Assembly: GCF_026898155.1 (NCBI RefSeq)
Contig: NZ_CP114029.1
Coordinates: 2,708,001 to 2,772,000, forward strand
Reading direction: 5' to 3'
DNA: 64,000 nt
Source of the DNA: Jiella pelagia
GTDB lineage: Bacteria; Pseudomonadota; Alphaproteobacteria; Rhizobiales; Rhizobiaceae
Shown here: one piece after another, positions 1 through 9,467 of the stretch
Position numbering within the stretch: position 1 is the stretch's first letter
Layout of the letters: every line of letters starts with the position of its first letter
Program-made: the position numbers and the translations under genes
Notes under the pieces: generated by a model
What the model saw: the letters and a program-made list of their open reading frames with translations, nothing else
The model's database searches: none
What the model was told of the DNA's origin: nothing

Positions 1-637
1 CATGTTGCGCGACAGCGCTTCGGCCTCGTATTCTTCCGGCACCGCGTCGTGGCGCAGCGGGTTGTTCTTGCCTTTTCCCGCCGCAACGACCTCCATGCCG
101 AGCGTCTGGGCGAAGGCGATCAGTTCCAGCGTCGCGGCCGGCTCGTCCCCGGCCGAGCCTGTATAGACGGTCCCGGCGGCCTTGGCCTTTCTTGCCAGAA
201 GGCGGCCCACCGTGATGTCGGCCTCGACGTTCAGCATGACGATGTGCTTGCCGTTCTCGATGGCGAGAAGCGCGAGCCGCGTACCGATCTCCGGGCTTCC
301 CGTCGCATCGACGATGACGTCGACCCGGCCGCTGGCGCAGAGCGCGGCGATGTCGTCGGTGATGGCGATGCGTCCGGCCTCGATCGCCGCGTCGATGGCC
401 GAGGGGGAGGCGGCAAGGACGCCGTGATCGTCCGCGTAACCCGCCATGGCGATGGCTTCCAGCGGCCGGCGCGGACCGTTGGCGGCGATCGCACCCACCC
501 TTACGCCGGTCATCAGCGCCGCCTGGACGACGATGTCGGTGCCCATCTGGCCGGCACCGGCAAGGCCGATGGTCACCGGGCCATGGCGCTCGGTGTAGGC
601 GGCGAGCCTCGGCGGCAAAGCCGATGCGATCGATCAT
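1..637 (-). CDS. NAD-binding oxidoreductase, homoserine-dehydrogenase-like (3' part outside window; frame break)
   Basis: The translation has a Rossmann N-terminus (VTIGLAGAGQMGTDIV), a later VDVIVDATGSPEIG strand and the stretch YTGSAGDEPAATLEL, as in the homoserine-dehydrogenase-like/SAF-domain oxidoreductases often annotated as Gfo/Idh-type. The gene runs leftward and is cut by the window edge after about 210 residues. The ATG at 635-637 (MIDRIGFAAE...) is followed after about ten codons by a frame break at 604-610, where GAGCCTC on the plus strand would read in frame as GAGCTC. With that base removed the protein is continuous. The substrate is unknown; related proteins act on sugar-acid or homoserine-like compounds. 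The family call is from pattern recognition and the specific reaction is not assigned. Confidence 0.6.
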   Translation of the reverse strand, partial: MIDRIGFAAEARRLHRAPWPGDHRPCRCRPDGHRHRRPGGADDRRKGGCDRRQRSAPAAGSHRHGGLRGRSRRPCRLPLGHRRGDRGRTHRHHRRHRRALRQRPGRRHRRCDGKPGDRYAARASRHRERQAHRHAERRGRHHGGPPSGKKGQGRRDRLYRLGRGRAGRDAGTDRLRPDARHGGRCGGKRQEQPAAPRRGAGRIRGRSAVAQH

Positions 638-835
638 GATGTCTGCTTCCCCCCGGCCGTTGCCGCTCGCGCTGTGGCGGGTCGTCGCGCCGCCTGCGTC
701 TTGAACGTCGATGTACCGGTTTCGATGCAAGTTTGTCACCTTTCCGGTCGATGGTGAACGAGTCTTGAAACCACGACCGCGACGGATCCGATTCCAACTC
801 TGGTTTTTCCACTTTGGAATCGATAGATCCCGGCC

Positions 836-1081
836 ATGACCAAGGCACCGTCGGACCAAGCCAAACCCGGCCGCGAAGCGCGTCTGCAGCGGGCGCTGCG
901 CGAGAACCTGATGCGTCGGAAGGAGCAGATGCGGGCCCGCCGCGTCACGCCGGAGGCGTCCGTGCCGAAAAGTCGCGATGACCCCGATGACGCGGCGGGC
1001 GAGGATCTCGTCGTTGCTGGCGAGGAGGACAGTGACAGCATCGGGTCCGTCGAGGTGAGTGACGAAGTGAAGGTGGGATAG
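836..1081 (+). CDS. Small conserved basic/acidic hypothetical protein (81 aa)
   Basis: This is an 81-residue protein with a lysine/arginine-rich first half (GREARLQRALRENLMRRKEQ) and an acidic tail. Short proteins with the pattern REARLQ.ALRENL.RRK are common as single genes in Rhizobiales, so I take it as real. No enzymatic domain, membrane segment or signal peptide is visible; the helical N-terminal half could bind nucleic acid or a partner, which is inference. It is divergent from the oxidoreductase to its left, with about 200 nt between them, and lies ahead of hemA with a long gap. Confidence 0.6.
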   Translation: MTKAPSDQAKPGREARLQRALRENLMRRKEQMRARRVTPEASVPKSRDDPDDAAGEDLVVAGEEDSDSIGSVEVSDEVKVG

Positions 1082-1143
1082 GCTGTGAGCCCGAATCAGG
1101 CGGATCGAATCTCGCGGAATTTGCCGATGGGTCGATATTGGGT

Positions 1144-1157
1144 TTGTTCTAAATCAA
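1144..1157 (+). promoter_or_regulatory. FNR/FixK-like box upstream of hemA
   Basis: The 14-mer TTGTTCTAAATCAA matches the FnrL/FixK consensus TTGAY-N4-RTCAA at nine of ten defined positions, with one mismatch in the left half. It lies about 170 nt before the hemA ATG in a visibly AT-richer intergenic stretch. Oxygen-responsive control of hemA by Fnr-type regulators is known in several alphaproteobacteria, so the location makes sense. Occupancy is inferred. Confidence 0.45.
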
Positions 1158-1325
1158 GGTTCCCAGTCCAAAATCTCGCCAAGATCGATGCGACTGTCAA
1201 ATCCTGTTGTCATTTTCCTCGGAATGTGTGTCATATTGTTTGGACAGTTATCGGCAGGTTCGCCGGCCGCGATTGTAGACAATCCGGATTGGCGGACTTA
1301 GAACCGTTCCGATGAGGAGTGCACG

Positions 1326-2606
1326 ATGATTGACTACCAGCGCCATTTCGCCTCTGCGATCGAGGCTCTCCATGCCGAGCGCAGATATCGGGTGTTTGCC
1401 GATCTCGAGCGGATCGCCGGACAGTTTCCGAAGGCGATCTGGCGCCACCAGGGCGAGGCGCGGGAAATTACCGTGTGGTGCTCCAACGACTATCTCGGCA
1501 TGGGCCAGCATCCGGACGTCATCGAGGCGATGACGCGCACGGCCGGCGCGATGGGATCGGGTGCCGGCGGCACGCGCAACATCTCGGGCACCAACCATCC
1601 GCTGGTCGAGCTGGAGCTCGAACTCGCCGACCTGCACGGCAAGGAAGCCGCCCTCGTCTTTACCTCGGGCTTCGTCTCCAACGAAGCGTCGATCTCGACC
1701 ATCGCCAAGCTGCTGCCGAACTGCCTGATCCTGTCCGACGAACTCAACCACGCCTCGATGATCGAGGGCGTCCGGAAGTCCGGCGTCAAGAAGCAGGTGT
1801 TCCGGCACAACGACGTCGGCCATCTGGAAGAGCTGCTCGCCGCCGCCGAGCCGGACCGGCCGAAGCTGATCGTCTTCGAGAGCGTCTATTCGATGGATGG
1901 CGACGTCGGGCCGATCGCTGCGATCTGCGATCTTGCCGATAAATACAACGCCATGACCTATATCGACGAGGTCCATGCCGTGGGCATGTACGGCCCCAGG
2001 GGCGGCGGCATTTCCGAGCGCGACGGCGTCGCCGATCGGATCGACGTGATTGAGGGCACGCTCGCCAAGGCGTTCGGTGTTCTCGGCGGCTACATCACCG
2101 GCTCGAAGGCGATGATTGACGCGGTGCGCTCCTACGCGCCGGGCTTCATCTTCACCACCGCCCTGCCGCCGGCGCTCGCCGCCGCAGCCACCGCCTCGAT
2201 CCGGCATCTGAAGGCGAGCCAGGCCGAGCGCGACGCCCAGCAGCGCCAGGCGGCCGAGGCCAAGTCGGTCTTCGCTTCCGCGGGCCTGCCGGTCATGCCC
2301 TCAGACACCCACATCGTGCCGATGCTCGTCGGCGATCCGGACCTCTGCAAGCAGGCGAGCGACCGGCTGCTGGCGCGCCACGGCATCTACATCCAGCCGA
2401 TCAACTATCCGACCGTGCCGCGCGGCACCGAGCGATTGAGGATCACCCCGACGCCGCTCCATGACGATCATCTGATCGCCGCGCTGCGCGATGCGCTGGT
2501 CGAGACCTGGCATGCCGTCGGCATCCCGTTTGCGGCGGAACGCCCGGCGAGCCCGGAACGTTCGGAGAATGTGACCCCGCTGGTCGTCTCGCAAGCGGGC
2601 GGCTGA
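1326..2606 (+). CDS. hemA: 5-aminolevulinate synthase
   Basis: It condenses glycine and succinyl-CoA to 5-aminolevulinate, the first step of tetrapyrrole synthesis by the C4 (Shemin) route, in the cytoplasm with PLP. The 426-residue product has the full family length. It shows [10 protein letters not shown] near residue 51, the glycine-rich [17 protein letters not shown], the DEVHAVG aspartate region near 214, and the PLP lysine in EGTLAKAFG at about residue 248. The ATG follows a GATGAGGAG ribosome-binding region. One intact GAGCTC lies inside the gene at 1614-1619. The upstream FNR-like box suggests oxygen control. The gene stands alone; a cupin gene follows on the same strand after about 50 nt. 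Confidence 0.97.
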   Translation: MIDYQRHFASAIEALHAERRYRVFADLERIAGQFPKAIWRHQGEAREITVWCSNDYLGMGQHPDVIEAMTRTAGAMGSGAGGTRNISGTNHPLVELELELADLHGKEAALVFTSGFVSNEASISTIAKLLPNCLILSDELNHASMIEGVRKSGVKKQVFRHNDVGHLEELLAAAEPDRPKLIVFESVYSMDGDVGPIAAICDLADKYNAMTYIDEVHAVGMYGPRGGGISERDGVADRIDVIEGTLAKAFGVLGGYITGSKAMIDAVRSYAPGFIFTTALPPALAAAATASIRHLKASQAERDAQQRQAAEAKSVFASAGLPVMPSDTHIVPMLVGDPDLCKQASDRLLARHGIYIQPINYPTVPRGTERLRITPTPLHDDHLIAALRDALVETWHAVGIPFAAERPASPERSENVTPLVVSQAGG

Positions 2607-2657
2607 TCGAGCCGTTTCGGCGAGGCGAAGGCGGGCCGGCAACAGGATGACCCGCCC

Positions 2658-3035
2658 ATGAAGGTTTCGCTCCCGAAGATCGCCAAGTCCCTGCCGGGGC
2701 CGGCCGACGCCGAATCGCCGGATGGCCGGTTCTTCGCCGAAGCCTTCGCCCATGGCACCATGACCCTGGAGGTCTTCGCGCCGCAGGGCGAGGACCGACC
2801 GGCACAGCATCATCAGGATCGGCTGTTCCTCGTCGCTTCCGGTCACAGCGTAACCCACCTCGGCGACGAGGCGGGGGAGGCTGCGGCCGGCGATGCGCTG
2901 CTCGTCCAGGCGGGAGAGACGGTTCGCTTCCAGGCGATGAGCGAGGACTTCGTCTGCTGGGTCGTCTCCTGGGGCCCGGAAGGCGGCGAGGCCGAAGCAC
3001 CGAGCCCATCGGTCTTCGCCGCGATCGACGCTTGA
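2658..3035 (+). CDS. Cupin-domain protein
   Basis: A 125-residue protein with a single beta-barrel pattern: a histidine-containing first cupin motif near residues 48-60 (PAQHHQDRLFLVASG) and a second strand region GDALLVQAGETVRFQA. No signal peptide or membrane segment is seen. The metal ligands are incomplete relative to a classical two-motif cupin, so it may bind a ligand rather than catalyse a reaction. It follows hemA by 51 nt on the same strand and could be co-transcribed, but a link to haem synthesis is not established. Confidence 0.75.
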   Translation: MKVSLPKIAKSLPGPADAESPDGRFFAEAFAHGTMTLEVFAPQGEDRPAQHHQDRLFLVASGHSVTHLGDEAGEAAAGDALLVQAGETVRFQAMSEDFVCWVVSWGPEGGEAEAPSPSVFAAIDA

Positions 3036-3108
3036 GCGTTATCGACCAAGGCTCTTTACCGGGGTTTCCTGCTTCATTGATGACCGACGTCGGCGGCCCG
3101 CGAAAGGG

Positions 3109-4221
3109 TCATTCGCCCGGCGTACCTTCCCGGCCGCCATCCTCGCGTGCCTCCCGCCGCGATACCCGCTTGGCGAGGAGCGGCACGATCATCGCGATGG
3201 CGAAAAAGCGGATCACATGGTGGGCGGCGACATAGGCGGGATCGATGTCGAACTGGAAGGCGAGTACCGTCAGGGCTTCCAGCGCACCCGGCGCGTAGGC
3301 GAGCGCGACGTTCGGGACCGGCAGGTCGACCAGAACCACTGCGAGGATGCCGGCGAGTCCCGTGCCGAGCAGGCCTAGGGCGAAGCAGCCGAGCGCCGGG
3401 GCGAGCAGCCCGAGAAACGCCTTCAGGCTGATGCCGTTCAGGCGGCTGCCGACGATGATGCCGAGAAGGACGAGGCTCGGCAGGGCGAGAAATCCCGGGA
3501 GCGACACGTGAACGACGCTTGTTCCATGCAGCACCGCGCTGCCGATCAGCGCGCCAAGCATCATCCCGCCGGGCACGTTCAGCTTCGCCGCGAGCCACGC
3601 CGTCACCGCGCAGAGCGAGAACATCAGCCCGTATTCGAAGAGCCCACCGTCGCCGGCAGGCCGGATCGACGATGTCATCGCGCCGCCGCCTTCCAGCGCT
3701 CCGAGCAGCGGCACCAGCGCGGCGATCAGCATCAACAGCCGGATCGACTGGATGATCACCACCCGCCCCATGTCGGCCTTCGTCTCCGAGGCGGCGGCGA
3801 CGACGAAGGATAGGGCGCCCGGCAGCGAGGCAAAAAGCGCCGAGGCATGGTCCCAGCCGAGCAGCCGCCGCAGATAGACGTAGCACAGCAGCACGGCGAG
3901 AAGGACGCCACCGAGCTGGATGACGAAGGACAGCGGCCAGAGGGCGATCTGACTGGCGATCTCCGGCGATACGCCCGACCCAGCCTGAATGCCGAGGACG
4001 AAGAAGGCGAAGGTCTTCAGCGCCTCCGGCAGGCGGGTTTGGAAGCCGCAGAGGCTGAGGATCGTCGCTGCGACCACCGGCCCAAGCAGCCAGGCGACCG
4101 GCAGCGCCAGGGCCTCCGCGACGAGGCCGCCGGCCAGCGCGACGGCAATGGTGATCGCGAGGTCGCGCAGGCGAGAGAGCGCCGCGCGTCTTTCATGCCT
4201 CACACGTGAAACCCGATCCAT
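3109..4221 (-). CDS. AbrB-family (ammonia monooxygenase-like) integral membrane protein
   Basis: A 370-residue hydrophobic protein with about ten transmembrane segments in two repeated halves. It contains LPVAWLLGPVVAATIL early and GGMMLGALIGSAVLHG in the second half, which is the duplicated signature of the AbrB/PecM-type family. These proteins are predicted transporters or permeases; despite the family nickname there is no evidence of ammonia oxidation. The first codons overlap the end of the upstream aminotransferase gene by 22 nt, so the two are probably translated from one message. The exact start could be a few codons further in. Confidence 0.8.
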   Translation of the reverse strand: MDRVSRVRHERRAALSRLRDLAITIAVALAGGLVAEALALPVAWLLGPVVAATILSLCGFQTRLPEALKTFAFFVLGIQAGSGVSPEIASQIALWPLSFVIQLGGVLLAVLLCYVYLRRLLGWDHASALFASLPGALSFVVAAASETKADMGRVVIIQSIRLLMLIAALVPLLGALEGGGAMTSSIRPAGDGGLFEYGLMFSLCAVTAWLAAKLNVPGGMMLGALIGSAVLHGTSVVHVSLPGFLALPSLVLLGIIVGSRLNGISLKAFLGLLAPALGCFALGLLGTGLAGILAVVLVDLPVPNVALAYAPGALEALTVLAFQFDIDPAYVAAHHVIRFFAIAMIVPLLAKRVSRREAREDGGREGTPGE

Positions 4222-5369
4222 TCCGCCAGCCGGTGGGCCGCCGTCTCCACCTCGTCGAGGCGGCGGTGGAAACAGGCGCGCAAGAAGGGCGCGCCCTGTG
4301 GCCCGAAAGCCGTGCCGGGGGCGATCGCCACCTTCGCCTCGTCGACGATGCGAAAGGCGGCAGCGCGCGTATCCGTCACGCCGTCGATCTTGAAGAAGGC
4401 GTAGAAGGCGCCGTCCGGCGGGGACAATTCGACCTTGTTGGTCGCGGTCAGGATGTCGCAGAAGATGTCGCGGGCGGTCTCGGCCCGGGCGACCTGGTTC
4501 TCGACGAACTCCTCGCCGCGGCTAAGCGCCGCGATGGCGCCTCGCTGCATGAAGGCGGCGACGCCGGAGTTGGAATACTGGATCAGATTCTCGATGACCT
4601 GGCCGAGCGCCGGGCTGGCCTCGATCCAGCCGATGCGCCAGCCGGTCATCGCCCAGTTCTTGGAGAAGGAATTGACGAAGATGATGGCGTCGTGGGACGC
4701 CATGACGTCGTGGAAGGAGGGAGCGCGCTGCCCCTCGTAATAGAAGCGGGCATAGATCTCGTCGGCGATGATGACGATGCCGGCCTCGCGGGCGATCTTG
4801 AGGATGCCTGAAAGCGTCTCGCGGCTCGCCGTCCAGCCGGTCGGGTTCGACGGCGTGTTGACGAAGAGAACGCGGGTCTTGTCGGTGATCGCGCCTTTCA
4901 GCTTGTCGAGATCAAGGCTCCAGCGGCCATCGGCGAAATCCAGCGACACCTCGCGCCGGGAGGCGCCCATCAGCCCCGCGGCCGCCTCGAAATTCGGCCA
5001 GACCGGGCCGATGAACACGACCTCGTCGCCGGTGCCGGCGAGCGCCATCAGGGCGACCTGGATCGCATGCATGCCCGAGCCGGTGACGAAGAAGCGCTCG
5101 GGCTCGAGATTCTGGCCGTAGAGCCGGCTGGAATAATTCGCCAGCGCCTCGCGCAGCTCCGGCAGGCCGCGCTGCCACGTATAGAAGGTCTCGCCCGCGC
5201 GCAGGCTCTCGGCGGCGGCATCGGCGATGAACTGCGGCGTCGAAAGGTCGCCCTCGCCCGCCCACATGGGGATGATCCCCTCCTTGCCGCGGGCATGATT
5301 GACGACGGCAACGATGCCGCTTTCAGGCGCCTCCACGGCTTCGCGGCGCAGGCGGGTGAGGTCGAGCAT
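4200..5369 (-). CDS. PLP-dependent aminotransferase, class I/II
   Basis: A fold-type I aminotransferase of 389 residues. It shows the substrate-loop glycine region VTGSGMHAIQ near residue 96, NTPSNPTGW near 171, the PLP-phenol aspartate in IADEIYARFY near 203, and the Schiff-base lysine in NSFSKNWAMTGWRIG at about residue 237. I chose the ATG at 5369 (MLDLTRLRREAVEAPESG) because the upstream extension is not family-like. The amino-acid substrate cannot be read from sequence; aspartate-type and other class I/II enzymes look alike here. It is the first gene of a two-gene unit with the AbrB-type membrane protein. Confidence 0.87.
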   Translation of the reverse strand: MLDLTRLRREAVEAPESGIVAVVNHARGKEGIIPMWAGEGDLSTPQFIADAAAESLRAGETFYTWQRGLPELREALANYSSRLYGQNLEPERFFVTGSGMHAIQVALMALAGTGDEVVFIGPVWPNFEAAAGLMGASRREVSLDFADGRWSLDLDKLKGAITDKTRVLFVNTPSNPTGWTASRETLSGILKIAREAGIVIIADEIYARFYYEGQRAPSFHDVMASHDAIIFVNSFSKNWAMTGWRIGWIEASPALGQVIENLIQYSNSGVAAFMQRGAIAALSRGEEFVENQVARAETARDIFCDILTATNKVELSPPDGAFYAFFKIDGVTDTRAAAFRIVDEAKVAIAPGTAFGPQGAPFLRACFHRRLDEVETAAHRLAEWIGFHV

Positions 5370-5562
5370 GGAAGGGGCTTTCGAAACAGGGCGGACGTTG
5401 CGTCTGGAGATCCCCGCGCCACGCAAACGTGTTTTCGCGGGAGAATTTTCATCGGGGCATAGCACCGGATGTGGGTTCGGGAAAGCGGCGATGCGCCACT
5501 GTGAAAGGGTCGCACGTGTTGATTGGAAATGACGCTGATGGTGTCTTTTCGTCAGATATCTG

Positions 5563-5751
5563 ATGGAGCTGATAAGTGGTCCGGGGACGCTCTGCTTCTA
5601 CCGCGAAGACGGTCGCGCGCTCGCTTAGGCGGCCAAGCAGGAGGACCGTGCGGCCGTCTTCGGCATGGTCGGAGGGCTGCTGCCACGCATTGCCACCTTC
5701 ATGAGCGCCCTTGACGCGGCGAATCGCGATCAACCTGGCTCGTCGATCTGA
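5563..5751 (+). pseudogene. Possible decayed small ORF with in-frame amber codon
   Basis: Between the aminotransferase and pnp (about 480 nt with no recognised gene) one frame reads [20 protein letters not shown], then a TAG at 5626-5628, then a coding-looking stretch ([20 protein letters not shown]) to a TGA at 5749-5751. The codon use after the TAG looks coding. It may be a nonsense-mutated small gene or the remnant of a larger one. I do not recognise the family. Confidence 0.3.
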
Positions 5752-5852
5752 TGTCCGGATTTGCGGAAGGCTGCCGCGATCCGGGTCTGCTGCGATCTTC
5801 CCGAGCGCGAGTCGAAAAGACCGAAACGCAAGAAAAGGCGCTGAGGCAAACG

Positions 5853-5885
5853 CAAAAACGCGCCCGGGTTTCCCCGAGCGCGCCT
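5853..5885 (-). terminator. Rho-independent terminator after pnp
   Basis: On the minus strand a GC-rich stem (GCGCTCGGG paired with CCCGGGCGCG around a short AAA-containing loop) is followed by a run of five T. It sits about 40 nt after the pnp stop codon. Confidence 0.75.
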
Positions 5886-5927
5886 GTCGTGTCGGTTGAG
5901 GCTTTCGCCCCGAAAGCGCCTTGAGGC

Positions 5928-8062
5928 TTATGCCTCCTCGTCGGCGCCCTTCTTGATCTCTTCGCCGGTCGTCTGGTCGACGACCTTCATCGACAGGCGG
6001 ACCTTGCCGCGCTCGTCGAAGCCCATCAGCTTGACCCAGACCTTCTGGCCTTCCTTGACGACGTCGGTCGTCTTGGCGACGCGCTCGGCGCCGAGCTGGG
6101 AGATGTGGACGAGGCCGTCCTTGGAGCCGAAGAAGTTGACGAAGGCGCCGAATTCGACGGTCTTGACCACCGTGCCTTCGTAGATTTCGCCGACTTCCGG
6201 CTCGGCGACGATGGAGTGGATCCACTTGCGCGCCGCTTCGATCTCCTTGCCGGACGCGGACGCGATCTTGATCGTGCCGTCGTCGTCGATGTTGATCTTG
6301 GCGCCGGTCTTTTCGACGATCTCGCGGATGATCTTGCCGCCCGAGCCGATGACGTCGCGGATCTTGTCGGTCGGGATCTGCATGACCTCGATGCGCGGGG
6401 CGAACTCGCCGAGGCTCGGCGCGGCCTTCCGACAGGGCCTTCGACATTTCGGAAAGGATGTGCTCACGGCCGCCCTTGGCCTGGCCGAGGGCGATCTGCA
6501 TGATCTCCTCGGTGATGCCCTGGATCTTGATGTCCATCTGCAGCGAGGTGATGCCCGCCGCCGTGCCGGCGACCTTGAAGTCCATGTCGCCGAGATGATC
6601 CTCGTCGCCGAGAATGTCGGAGAGGACGGCGAAGCGCTCGCCTTCCTTGATCAGGCCCATGGCGATGCCGGCGACCGGCGACTTCAGCGGGACGCCCGCA
6701 TCCATCAGCGCCAGCGAGGTGCCGCAGACGGTGGCCATCGAGGACGAGCCGTTGGACTCGGTGATCTCGGAGACGACGCGCAGGGTGTAGGGGAACTGTT
6801 CGGGCTCCGGCAGCATCGGGTGGATCGCCCGCCAGGCAAGCTTGCCGTGGCCGATCTCGCGGCGGCCGGGCGAACCCATGCGGCCGGTCTCGCCGACGGA
6901 GTAGGGCGGGAAGTTGTAATGGAGCAGGAAGCGCTCCTTGTAGGTTCCGGTCAGGGCGTCGACGAACTGCTCGTCCTCACCGGTGCCGAGCGTTGCGACG
7001 ACCAGCGCCTGGGTCTCGCCACGCGTGAACAGCGCCGAGCCGTGGGTGCGCGGCAGGATGCCGACTTCCGAGACGATCGCCCGGACGGTGTCGAGCGAGC
7101 GGCCGTCGATGCGCGAGGAGGTGTCGAGGATGTTCCAGCGGACGATCTTGGCCTGCAGCGACTTGAAGACCGCGCCGACCTGTTCCTTCGAGTACTTGGT
7201 CTCTTCCGCGCCCTCGGGCAGGAAGTGTCCCATGACCTTCTTCTTGACGACGTCGACGGCGGCGTAGCGGGCCATCTTGTCGGTGTTCTTGTAGGCGTCG
7301 CGCAGCTCGGTCTCGGCCAGTTGCAGCATCTCGGTCTCGAGCGCCGAGTGATCCGGCGTCACATGCTCGCGCGGCTCCTTGGCGGCGACTTCGGCCAGCT
7401 TGATGATCGCGTCGATCACCGGCTGGAAGCCGCGGTGGCCGTGCATCACGGCGCCGAGCATGATCTCTTCTGATAGCTCGGAAGCCTCGGATCTCGACCA
7501 TCAGGACGGCATCTTCGGTGCCGGCGACGATGAGATCGAGCGTCGACTCCGGCATCTCGTCGACATGCGGGTTGAGCTTGTACTGGCCGCCGATATAGCC
7601 GACGCGGGCAGCGCCGATCGGGCCCATGAAGGGAACACCGGAGAGCGTCAGCGCGGCGGAAGCCGCGACCATGGCGACGACGTCCGGATCGTTCTCGAGG
7701 TCATGCTGCAGGACGGTGCAGACGACCTGGGTGTCGTTCTTGTAGCCGTCGGCAAAGAGCGGGCGGATCGGACGGTCGATGAGGCGCGAGGTCAGCGTCT
7801 CCTTTTCGCTCGGCCGGCCTTCGCGCTTGAAGAAGCCGCCGGGGATCTTGCCGGCCGCGAAGGTCTTTTCCTGGTAGTTGACGGTCAGCGGGAAGAAGTC
7901 GAAGCCGACCTTCGGCTGCTTCTCCGAAACGACGGTCGCGAGAACCGCGGTCTCGCCATAGGTCGCGAGCACCGCGCCGTCGGCCTGACGGGCGATCTTG
8001 CCGGTCTCGAGGGTGAGCGGGCGGCCGGCCCAGTCGATTTCCACCTTGTGGGTGTTGAACAT
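5928..8062 (-). CDS. pnp: Polyribonucleotide nucleotidyltransferase (two apparent frame breaks)
   Basis: PNPase degrades RNA 3' to 5' by phosphorolysis and is a degradosome component in the cytoplasm. Two RNase PH domains are visible (N-terminus [20 protein letters not shown]; second core with [20 protein letters not shown]), then a KH domain ([19 protein letters not shown]) and a C-terminal S1 domain ending in ...[11 protein letters not shown]. The frame is broken twice. At 6411-6417 GAGGCTC stands where GAGCTC gives the expected [13 protein letters not shown]. Near 7471-7495 one extra base separates LMVE from [15 protein letters not shown]. Removing both bases gives about 710 residues, the normal family length. 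It is downstream of rpsO, the usual pairing. Because pnp is conserved and important, I treat the breaks as sequence errors. Confidence 0.95.
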
Positions 8063-8311
8063 GTTCTTGCCTTTCGTTCGGCGTCGCGGCCCGGAAATCC
8101 CGGTGCGGCGCTTTGGCGTTCTTCTTTGTCAAAACGCGCCATGGGCAAGACGGCGAGAGGCTTCGCATGGCGCTTCGTCGATGAAGCGCTCGGCCATTTT
8201 CGGCCAGCCCGGAAGCATCCGGCAATCCTGCCCCATGACCGTTCGGTGGTCCGTCGCGGGCAGGGCCCGCTGGGGTCAGGCGACGGCCGCCGATGGCGGC
8301 CGATCGAAATG

Positions 8312-8349
8312 CCGGCGGGCCCCCGAAGCTGTGTTCGGAGGCCCGCCGG
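8312..8349 (-). promoter_or_regulatory. rpsO-pnp intergenic hairpin
   Basis: A long GC-rich inverted repeat (GGCGGGCCTCCGAA against TTCGGGGGCCCGCC, loop of six) lies just after the rpsO stop on the minus strand and has no T run. It could be an attenuating terminator or an RNase III processing hairpin like the one ahead of pnp in E. coli. The role is inferred from position. Confidence 0.55.
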
Positions 8350-8357
8350 AATGGCTG

Positions 8358-8627
8358 TTAGCGGCGCAGGCCGAGACGCCCGATCAGCGTCTGGTAGCGG
8401 CTTTCCTCGCGCGACTTCAGGTAGTCGAGAAGGCGCCGGCGCTGCGAGACCATCTTCAGAAGGCCGCGGCGCGAATGGTTGTCCTTCTTGTGCGACTTGA
8501 AGTGGTCGGTCAGGTTGTTGATCCGTTCGGTGAGGATCGCCACCTGAACCTCGGGCGAACCGGTGTCGCCCTCCTTGGTCGCATATTCGGTCATGAGCGC
8601 AGCCTTGCGCTCTGCGGTGATCGACAT
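8358..8627 (-). CDS. rpsO: 30S ribosomal protein S15
   Basis: An 89-residue protein of exact family length, starting [20 protein letters not shown] and ending LIGRLGLRR. The S15 signature with [36 protein letters not shown] and RRRLLDYLK is complete. It binds 16S rRNA in the small-subunit platform. The ATG at 8625-8627 was chosen over a longer in-frame extension because homologues begin there. It is upstream of pnp. The gene truB, which often precedes rpsO, is not in the sequence immediately upstream. Confidence 0.98.
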   Translation of the reverse strand: MSITAERKAALMTEYATKEGDTGSPEVQVAILTERINNLTDHFKSHKKDNHSRRGLLKMVSQRRRLLDYLKSREESRYQTLIGRLGLRR

Positions 8628-8910
8628 CGCGATACCCTTTCTTGGCATTATGTTTGGGGTCGGGTCGCCCTTCGCCGGGATGTCGTCCAGCGTGGGCCGT
8701 GAAGCATTGGGCCGCGCGAGGCGAGCCGATGCTGTGGCGCATATAGCCGATCGCGCCGGCAATTGCTAGCCGGGCTCGGCGACCGCGCCAACTGCGGGCG
8801 TAAGGAATTCACAGGCCGGCGCCGCTCGTTTGCGCGAGCAGCGCCAGCCTGTTTCCCGCAAAGATCGGTCGCCCCCGCCGATCCTCACGGAATGTCGAAC
8901 AGGAACCGGG

Positions 8911-9255
8911 CTATTTTCGGGTCCAGCTCTGGGAGCGGCAGAAGATCTTCAGGGCACAGCCCGTCAGCTTCAGCGAGTTGCCGTCGACCTTCGCCGTGCC
9001 TTCATAGGTCCTGCCATTGGCCGGATCGGTGATCTGCCCCGCATAGTTCGCGCCCGAACCGCTCATCTGGCCGATCTGCTTGCCCTTGTGCTCGCCGGTG
9101 ACGATCATCGTGCAATAGGCGTTGCCGCAGGCGGCGATCTTGGCCGTCTCGCCGCTCGCCGTTTGCCAGTTGCCGACGATCGGGGCGGCGGCTGCAGCGA
9201 CGGATACACTCGCGGTCAGGATCGCCACCGTGGCGAGCGCGGTGAATTTCGACAT
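8911..9255 (-). CDS. Secreted DUF2147-like protein, copy 1
   Basis: A 114-residue protein with an N-terminal signal peptide (cleavage likely after the alanine run near residue 24). The mature domain has the pattern PIVGNWQT...IAACGNAYCTMIVTGEHKGKQIG and ends LKLTGCALKIFCRSQSWTRK. Two cysteine pairs are visible, consistent with a periplasmic fold. This is the DUF2147-type pattern; the function is unknown. A GGGAGGAA ribosome-binding site precedes the ATG. It is a paralogue of the neighbouring gene at 9468-9806, sharing nearly the same C-terminus. Confidence 0.8.
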   Translation of the reverse strand: MSKFTALATVAILTASVSVAAAAAPIVGNWQTASGETAKIAACGNAYCTMIVTGEHKGKQIGQMSGSGANYAGQITDPANGRTYEGTAKVDGNSLKLTGCALKIFCRSQSWTRK

Positions 9256-9467
9256 ATCGGTTCCTCCCTCGTCGTCTCTCCGGTCGCCATGCTTGTCGAC
9301 GACCGTTTACGTAAAGGTAAACCAATTGTCCAGTGCGTGCAAAGCCTCTCAACCTCTCACTAAAGCAGAATCGGACCGGTGGATGTTCGATCAGGCCGCC
9401 GTGCTACGCCGGCCGGGCCGCTTCACTGGATGCCGCGAAAGTCTCCTCTGGCCGGGCGCGGATCAGC

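Noticed and set aside
6211..7473. A 420-codon plus-strand frame over pnp
   Set aside because: Antisense shadow of pnp with no family signal.
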